DNA of 12,095 nt from Methanobacteriota archaeon (GTDB lineage: Archaea > Thermoplasmatota > Poseidoniia > Poseidoniales > Poseidoniaceae): positions 1 to 12,095 of the forward strand of contig PCBQ01000032.1 of NCBI GenBank assembly GCA_002731395.1. The letters are read 5' to 3'. Each line of letters starts with the position of its first letter. Position 1 is the first letter of the stretch. The notes under the pieces were generated by a model. That model was not told the DNA's origin and made no database searches. It saw only the letters and a program-made list of their open reading frames with translations. Made by a program: the position numbers and the translations under genes. This document shows positions 7,691 through 12,095 of the stretch, piece after piece.

Positions 7691-9632
7691 GGTTGGTCAC
7701 CTCCTTGGCGTGGGTCTCAATGAAGGCACGTCGGTCGACGACGTCCTCACCCATCAGGGTCTCAAAGAGTCGATCTGCGGCCTCTGCGTCCGCGACAGTC
7801 ACCTTGAGCATCGTGCGTTGCTCAGGATCCATCGTGGTCTCCCACAACTGGTCGGGGTTCATCTCACCAAGACCCTTGTAACGCTGCACGCCGATTTTTG
7901 CGGTCTCAGAGCCCCCACGCAACTCCTCGATGAAGAGGTCCCGCTCTTCCTCGCTGAAGGCATACCGCGTCATGCGGCCTTTGGACACTTGGTAAAGGGG
8001 AGGCTGAGCGATGAACACGTGCCCTTCCATGATGGCCCGCTTCATGAAACGCCAGAGGAAAGTCAACAGCAACGTACGGATGTGGGCGCCGTCGACGTCG
8101 GCGTCGGTCATGATGATGATGCGATGGTAGCGGAGCTTTTCTGGATTGAACGAGCCGTCGTCCTCTGGATCGTTGCCCACACCAGCACCGAGGGCTCGAA
8201 CCATGGTCTGAATCTCGTTGTTTTGGAAGACCTTGGCGATGTTTCGCTGCTGACGCTCCACGTTCAGGATCTTCCCACGCAGGGGCAAAATGGCCTGAAT
8301 GCGCCGGTCACGGCCGGTCTTTGCTGAACCACCTGCAGAATCACCTTCCACGAGGTAAATCTCGCACTCGGTGGGGTCCCTCGACTGACAGTCGGCCAAT
8401 TTTCCAGGCAGACCGCCGCCTTCCAGCACGCCTTTCCGGCGGGTCATGTCGCGGGCTTTCTTGGCGGCCTCACGAGCGCGAGAGGCCAGCACGGCCTTCT
8501 CCACAATGCCCCTGGCGATGGAGGGGTTCTCTTCGAAGAACTCCCCAAGGCGCTCATAGACGATCGTCTCGACAATGCTCGTCACTTCGCTGCTGACGAG
8601 TTTGTCCTTGGTTTGGGAGGAAAAGGAGGGGTCCGGGTGCTTGATCGACACGATGGCCGACAAGCCTTCACGGACGTCTTCTCCGGATAGCCCGGTCAGG
8701 TTTTTCAACAAATTTCGTGACTTTGCGTAGGCATTCACCGACTTCGTCAACGCACCACGCAAACCTGTGAGGTGCGTCCCGCCGTCACGGTTGCGGATGA
8801 TGTTGGTGTAGCACTGGATCTGCTCACTGAAGGCGTCCGACCACTGCATCGCCAGATCAACGCTGACCTCACCAAGCTCAATCTCGCGCTCTCCGGAGAT
8901 GTGGATGACATCATCGTGCAACACTTGCCTGCGGTCGTTCAAACGCTGCACAAATTGTTTGATGCCCCCTTCGTAGTGGTGATCCACCGTGTGCGGCTCT
9001 TCTCCGCGCTCATCCGTGAGTTGAATGTGGAGGCCTGCATTGAGGAACGCAGTTTCACGGAAACGCGTATCGAGGATGTCGAAATCAAACTCCACGATGT
9101 CGCTGAAGATGGTCAAATCGGGACGGAAGCGAATCGTTGTCCCGGTGCTCTCCGTCTCGCCCGCCACTTCGAGGGTGCTCGCCGGCTCACCGCGCTCGTA
9201 GCGCTGTGTGTGCACAGCACCGTCACGCTCGATGGTCATGTCCAGCCATGCTGAGACGGCGTTCACGGCTGAAACACCGACGCCGTGGAGGCCACCAGAC
9301 ACCTTGTACGCGGCGTTGTCGAATTTACCGCCAGCGTGCAACTTCGTCATGATGACTTCTGCCGCAGAAATGCCGAACTCGGGATGTTCATCCACGGGGA
9401 TGCCGCGCCCGTAATCCTTCACGGACACGCTGCCGTCGGCGTGCATAATAACGTCGATTCGGTCGTTGCGGTTTGCAAGATGCTCGTCGACGGCGTTGTC
9501 GACAACTTCCCAGACGCAGTGGTGCAAAGCGGTTCCGTCGTGCGGGTCGCCAAGGTACATTCCTGGGCGCATCCGGACCGCTTCGAGTCCTTCCAAAACC
9601 TGGATGCTGTCGGCCCTGTAATCGTCGCTCAT
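7680..9632 (-). CDS. gyrB: DNA gyrase subunit B
   Basis: A 650-residue ATPase subunit of gyrase. The GHKL ATPase shows E42 and N46 (EVVDNAVDE), D73-x-G-R76-G and GGLHGVGVSAVNA (113-125). The QTK loop (340-342) carries the transducer-domain lysine. The TOPRIM domain has EGDSAGGSAK (429-438) and MTDADVDGAHIRT (508-520), giving E429, D510 and D512 for Mg2+ binding. QRYKGLGEMNPDQLWETTMDP closes the GyrA-interacting tail. It lacks the roughly 165-residue insertion of E. coli GyrB (804 aa), as do most GyrB proteins. ATG 9632 is chosen because the protein then aligns with E. coli GyrB residue for residue from Met1 through at least position 170, and GGAGG stands eight bases upstream. An in-frame ATG at 9668 would add 12 unmatched residues. 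It is the first gene of the gyrBA operon. Confidence 0.97.
   Translation of the reverse strand: MSDDYRADSIQVLEGLEAVRMRPGMYLGDPHDGTALHHCVWEVVDNAVDEHLANRNDRIDVIMHADGSVSVKDYGRGIPVDEHPEFGISAAEVIMTKLHAGGKFDNAAYKVSGGLHGVGVSAVNAVSAWLDMTIERDGAVHTQRYERGEPASTLEVAGETESTGTTIRFRPDLTIFSDIVEFDFDILDTRFRETAFLNAGLHIQLTDERGEEPHTVDHHYEGGIKQFVQRLNDRRQVLHDDVIHISGEREIELGEVSVDLAMQWSDAFSEQIQCYTNIIRNRDGGTHLTGLRGALTKSVNAYAKSRNLLKNLTGLSGEDVREGLSAIVSIKHPDPSFSSQTKDKLVSSEVTSIVETIVYERLGEFFEENPSIARGIVEKAVLASRAREAAKKARDMTRRKGVLEGGGLPGKLADCQSRDPTECEIYLVEGDSAGGSAKTGRDRRIQAILPLRGKILNVERQQRNIAKVFQNNEIQTMVRALGAGVGNDPEDDGSFNPEKLRYHRIIIMTDADVDGAHIRTLLLTFLWRFMKRAIMEGHVFIAQPPLYQVSKGRMTRYAFSEEERDLFIEELRGGSETAKIGVQRYKGLGEMNPDQLWETTMDPEQRTMLKVTVADAEAADRLFETLMGEDVVDRRAFIETHAKEVTNLDI
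7697..7704 (-). promoter_or_regulatory. Ribosome binding site of gyrA inside gyrB
   Basis: GGAGGTGA on the minus strand lies six bases before TTG 7690, within the last codons of gyrB. The eight-base match to the consensus supports the rare TTG start and suggests translational coupling that keeps the two subunits in balance. Confidence 0.8.
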
Positions 9633-9860
9633 ATTCCATCCCTCCAAGGCCCTTGACGTGCTTTGCATGTCCCGATTTCTCCGCCCGCTAGGGGCATGAA
9701 ATCTTCAGGGGTCTTCTACTGAAATGAACCAGCGACGACAGCACATAAGGCCATCGGAATTTTACCCCTAAAAATGTCCCGCTGTCCTTTGATTTTGGCC
9801 CCTTCAAATCTCGAGCCTTTGGTCCGTGAGCGTTAAAGGGGGAATGAAGGTCCTCGCGCT
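9633..9860 (+). promoter_or_regulatory. Divergent control region between gyrB and aroD
   Basis: This 228-base stretch is the longest gene-free part of the window and must hold the promoters of gyrBA (leftward) and aroD (rightward). Its middle is AT-rich: TTTTACCCCTAAAA at 9760-9773 is a 5-bp palindrome around CCCC. AGGGG occurs at 9690-9694, 9707-9711 and 9837-9841 on the plus strand, and at 9765-9769 and 9799-9803 on the minus strand. ATGTCCCG is repeated at 9667-9674 and 9774-9781. GTTAAAG near 9832-9838 lies about 25 bases before the aroD ATG and could be a TATA-like element giving a very short or absent leader. No exact promoter can be fixed by eye. Confidence 0.5.
9641..9645 (-). promoter_or_regulatory. 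Ribosome binding site of gyrB
   Basis: GGAGG on the minus strand stands eight bases before ATG 9632. It selects this start over the upstream ATG 9668 and shows that the gyrBA message has a 5' leader. Confidence 0.65.
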
Positions 9861-10655
9861 ATGGCCGAACTCAAGGTATGTGTCTCGCTGGAAAGCACAA
9901 CCGTTGACGAAATGGTCGATGAAGCTGCACGTGCGAACCTGTCCGGCGCAGACATGGTCGAGATTCGATTCGATCGACTTTGGCTCGATAAGCCCGAGCC
10001 TGAAATCGTCGAAGACGAGAACGGGCGCACGCGTGAGGTCATGTCCCTCGAGACCACTTGGGCGGTGAACGACCTGGAACACGTCGAGATTGAGGCTGCG
10101 ATGGACCGCCTGGTGGAAGGGATTCAGGCCGAGGCCATGTTCACCGTTCGAGGACAAGGCCAAGGAGGCTTCTTCCCCGGGACGGAAGAGCAGCGCCTCG
10201 CCATCCTCGATGCAGCCCTCGCTCGTGACATCCAGTGGGTCGACCTTGAAGCGGACATCGATGAGAGCACCCGCGAAGTCTTGGTGGCCAAAGCAAGTGA
10301 AGCAAAAATCAACATCGTGGTCAGCCGCCATGAAGCCAGCACCCCAGCTGCCGAGGACATCGCAACGTGGGTCAAGGAGTCTGCCGAACACGGCGACCTC
10401 GTCAAATTCTGCTCGATGATCTCTAACCCATCTGACGCCCTGCAACTCGTCCAAGCATCCTTGGATCTAAAGGACGGCGACGTGAAGTTCAGCATCATGG
10501 GCCTCGGTCAAGGCGGGGACTGGACGCGCCTGCATGCCCCTGTGATGGGTCAGAGCATCGTTTACGCCACGATGCGCACGGAGTACGCGCTGAAGGACGA
10601 AGGTCGAATCAACGTGCGCGATGTGCGCGATGCATGGCAGTTGCTCGAGTACTGA
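9861..10655 (+). CDS. aroD: Type I 3-dehydroquinate dehydratase (divergent active site)
   Basis: A 264-residue cytosolic TIM-barrel protein of the class I dehydroquinase family, which converts 3-dehydroquinate to 3-dehydroshikimate in the shikimate pathway through a Schiff base. Conserved positions, read against the Salmonella enzyme by eye, are E34 and R36 in VEIRFDR (E46, R48), R97 in FTVRG (R82), the catalytic H157 in VVSRHEASTP (H143), the Schiff-base K182 in DLVKF (K170) and R223 in WTRLHAP (R213). Three positions differ: Q101 for E86, and K245 and R249 for S232 and Q236 of the SAPGQ lid. The region 41-85 is also poorly conserved. Start ATG 9861 has only a weak GAAGGT nearby. The stop TGA directly abuts the stop of the convergent gene. 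Family membership is sure; the exact reaction is slightly less so. Confidence 0.88.
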   Translation: MAELKVCVSLESTTVDEMVDEAARANLSGADMVEIRFDRLWLDKPEPEIVEDENGRTREVMSLETTWAVNDLEHVEIEAAMDRLVEGIQAEAMFTVRGQGQGGFFPGTEEQRLAILDAALARDIQWVDLEADIDESTREVLVAKASEAKINIVVSRHEASTPAAEDIATWVKESAEHGDLVKFCSMISNPSDALQLVQASLDLKDGDVKFSIMGLGQGGDWTRLHAPVMGQSIVYATMRTEYALKDEGRINVRDVRDAWQLLEY

Positions 10656-11633
10656 TTAGGACTCAACTTCACTCAAGCCAGCGTTTGAGTAGCGGTGCTG
10701 AATGACAGCAGGCACGGCCACCATACCCCCAAGCAAGACGATAAGCACCAGCGCCACACTGGCCGGGGGCATGACAAAGGAACGCGGCGTAGCGACCGCC
10801 GCAACGTCTGCATAGAGGGCTGAATTTGGTGTTGTGGCGTCACCCCCATGGCCGTTATCCCATGCATCGATGACGAGGTAGAAGTCTTCCCACTCCTCAC
10901 CGCTGAACAAAGAACGGCTTACTTCGACCTTGTCCAAACTGAGGCTGAAGGACACCTCATTGACGGCCTCGTAAGCGTGGACGTCGCGGTAGGTCGTCCA
11001 ACCCATGGGGTCGTACCGCCGCAACTCAGGCGCCCGATCGGCGAGCAAGTCATCGAAATCGTCCCACCATCCATACGAGTTGTGAGCGTTGCTGTAGGCC
11101 TGCTCATAGCGCTGATACTGCTTGGTGGTCATCAGGTAGACATCGGCTTCGACCGGTGCCCGGTTCCCATCCTCGTCGAGAGCACCATAGAACGTGACAC
11201 AGAACGTCATCCGATGCTCTGCAGAGAGGTTGAATCGGTACGCTCCAGCGCTGTCGTTTCCAACCGCCATGGTGGCTTGCATGGAGCTTCGCATGGGAGC
11301 AAGCGGCTGAGGATAGCGCCAATTAACCATCCAGTCCTCTTCGGGATGCAGCGTCGTGTTTCGTTCGGTCTCCCCAGTGGACTCATACCCTTCAGCACGC
11401 ATGTCTTCTTCCATGTACCAATCGTCGTAGTAATCGTAAACGTTCCATGGCACCAAAGCGGCGCGATCCACGGTCTTGTTCCAGTCAGCCTCGAGGAGAT
11501 CCGAACCACATGCTTCGCTTGCCGGGGCTGCAACAACGGGCACGGCAAGAAAGGCAGCAAGGCAGGGTGCGATGAACAGCCAGACGCCAAAGGTCGCCCT
11601 GATTGGACGCCTCTGTTCGTTGGCCATGTTCAT
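10656..11633 (-). CDS. Secreted protein with C-terminal membrane anchor, unknown function
   Basis: I do not recognise a family. The 325-residue product has a basic N-terminus, then a hydrophobic stretch at about 15-36 ending in VVAA, a typical Sec signal peptide. The ectodomain (37-285) is acidic and aromatic-rich (for example YDYYDDWYMEED, 66-77). It has cysteines C42 and C145 that might pair, and several N-x-S/T sites that could be glycosylated in an archaeon. Residues about 286-310 form one transmembrane helix, and a short tail of about 15 residues remains inside. It was probably transcribed with the upstream membrane protein gene (33 bases between them). ATG 11627, two codons downstream, is better spaced from the G-rich AGGGGA and may be the true start. 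Confidence 0.8.
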   Translation of the reverse strand: MNMANEQRRPIRATFGVWLFIAPCLAAFLAVPVVAAPASEACGSDLLEADWNKTVDRAALVPWNVYDYYDDWYMEEDMRAEGYESTGETERNTTLHPEEDWMVNWRYPQPLAPMRSSMQATMAVGNDSAGAYRFNLSAEHRMTFCVTFYGALDEDGNRAPVEADVYLMTTKQYQRYEQAYSNAHNSYGWWDDFDDLLADRAPELRRYDPMGWTTYRDVHAYEAVNEVSFSLSLDKVEVSRSLFSGEEWEDFYLVIDAWDNGHGGDATTPNSALYADVAAVATPRSFVMPPASVALVLIVLLGGMVAVPAVIQHRYSNAGLSEVES

Positions 11634-11666
11634 CCCCTGACGTCCACGGCCATTGAACCTGACCGT

Positions 11667-12095
11667 TCAGCGCCGCCGCAATGGGCGAACATAGCCGCTT
11701 GCTTCGTCCCGTCGCTCTTCCTTTCGCAGGATGCGCGGAGCCGGTGGTGCACGGTGGTCGTCGATGCCAAGCATACCGTCCACCTCGACGCGTTCAACGT
11801 CTGCGTAGGCTTCAGCATCCTTCGTTGCAGCTTCCTCGTCCTCGGTTGGCGCACGCATCACCAGGTATCCAAGCACCAAAGCAGCGATCACGAGTCCAAG
11901 GAAAAGCGCTGCATCGGCACCGATCGATCGCATCCATGCGCTCCAATCCTCGCGGGAGAATTCGGAGAGTGAGGGCGGAAGGGTGCTTTCCGGAGCGACG
12001 TCAATCTCGACATCCATCATGGCACATTGGTTCAGCGCATCGCAAGCCTCAACACGAACGGTTCGTCGACCGGCTTCTTCGTAAACCACGGCAAC
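11667..12095 (-). CDS. C-terminal part of a membrane-anchored surface protein with a PKD-like domain end (5' part outside window)
   Basis: The frame is open to the right edge; 142 residues of the C-terminus are visible. The first 33, with YEEAGRRTVRVEACDA and ending in DVEIDV, have the pattern of the last strands of a PKD or related immunoglobulin-like domain (G-x-x-T-V-x-V...D), with two cysteines at visible positions 18 and 24. A Pro/Ser linker, one transmembrane helix at about 61-80 (ADAALFLGLVIAALVLGYLV) and a roughly 60-residue tail, first acidic then basic, ending in RPLRRR, follow. This layout points to an extracellular protein anchored at its C-terminus. A GTG at 12089 should not be taken as a start, because the coding pattern clearly continues upstream. 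It lies just ahead of the other secreted protein on the same strand. Confidence 0.75.
   Translation of the reverse strand, partial: VAVVYEEAGRRTVRVEACDALNQCAMMDVEIDVAPESTLPPSLSEFSREDWSAWMRSIGADAALFLGLVIAALVLGYLVMRAPTEDEEAATKDAEAYADVERVEVDGMLGIDDHRAPPAPRILRKEERRDEASGYVRPLRRR

Noticed and set aside
9633..9668. Extension of gyrB to the upstream in-frame ATG at 9668.
   Set aside because: The 12 added residues match no GyrB, while ATG 9632 gives exact register with E. coli GyrB and has GGAGG upstream.
9804..10454. A 216-codon minus-strand open frame overlapping aroD.
   Set aside because: It is antisense to a clear AroD and carries no recognisable motif.
10848..11972. A 374-codon plus-strand open frame opposite the secreted and anchored protein genes.
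   Set aside because: The minus-strand frames show a signal peptide and membrane helices at the expected places; the plus frame crosses both genes and their gap without a coherent protein pattern.
1..12095. Search for tRNA, rRNA, CRISPR repeats, insertion sequences, integrases or defence genes.
   Set aside because: No cloverleaf, repeat-spacer pattern, transposase motif or terminal inverted repeat was seen; nearly all DNA is accounted for by the ten genes.

Overview
The window is a densely packed chromosomal segment with ten protein-coding genes, two of them cut by the window edges. It contains no recognisable tRNA, rRNA, CRISPR array, transposon or phage gene. The best guess for the host is a marine Euryarchaeota/Thermoplasmatota-type archaeon, perhaps Poseidoniales (Marine Group II), with a streamlined, moderately GC-rich genome. 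The reasons are a bacterial-type gyrBA operon beside a type I 3-dehydroquinate dehydratase, surface proteins built as signal peptide, beta-rich ectodomain and C-terminal membrane anchor, and almost no intergenic DNA. Clear GGAGG-type ribosome binding sites precede several genes. This assignment is inference from gene content; no single marker in the window proves it, and a bacterial host is not excluded.

Left part (1-2254, minus strand): a thioesterase of the PaaI hot-dog family, a SprT-like zinc metalloprotease and a secreted, membrane-anchored protein that runs off the left edge. They are tightly spaced (a 12-base gap, then a 4-base ATGA overlap) and look like one operon. Middle left (2253-4900): a plus-strand succinylglutamate desuccinylase/aspartoacylase-type zinc hydrolase shares its start-codon CATG with the divergent thioesterase. 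Its end overlaps the end of a convergent short LeuA-like enzyme (2-isopropylmalate/homocitrate synthase superfamily).

Centre (4988-9632, minus strand): gyrB then gyrA, overlapping by 11 bases. All catalytic motifs of a functional ATP-dependent type IIA topoisomerase are present, as are the residues linked to quinolone and coumarin binding. The 228-base gap 9633-9860 is the largest gene-free stretch. It is the divergent control region between gyrB and aroD and holds an AT-rich palindrome and several AGGGG motifs.

Right part (9861-12095): aroD on the plus strand, whose stop codon directly abuts the stop codon of a convergent secreted protein. Upstream of that lies a second membrane-anchored protein with the end of a PKD-like domain, cut by the right edge. 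aroD keeps the Schiff-base lysine and catalytic histidine but differs at three positions of the classical active site.

I see no wholly new multi-gene system. The points most worth a second look are the unusual AroD active site, the single CATG that starts two divergent genes, the SprT-like protease with a metzincin-like zinc motif, and the small surface-protein operons of unknown function. No stretch longer than 300 bases lacks a gene.
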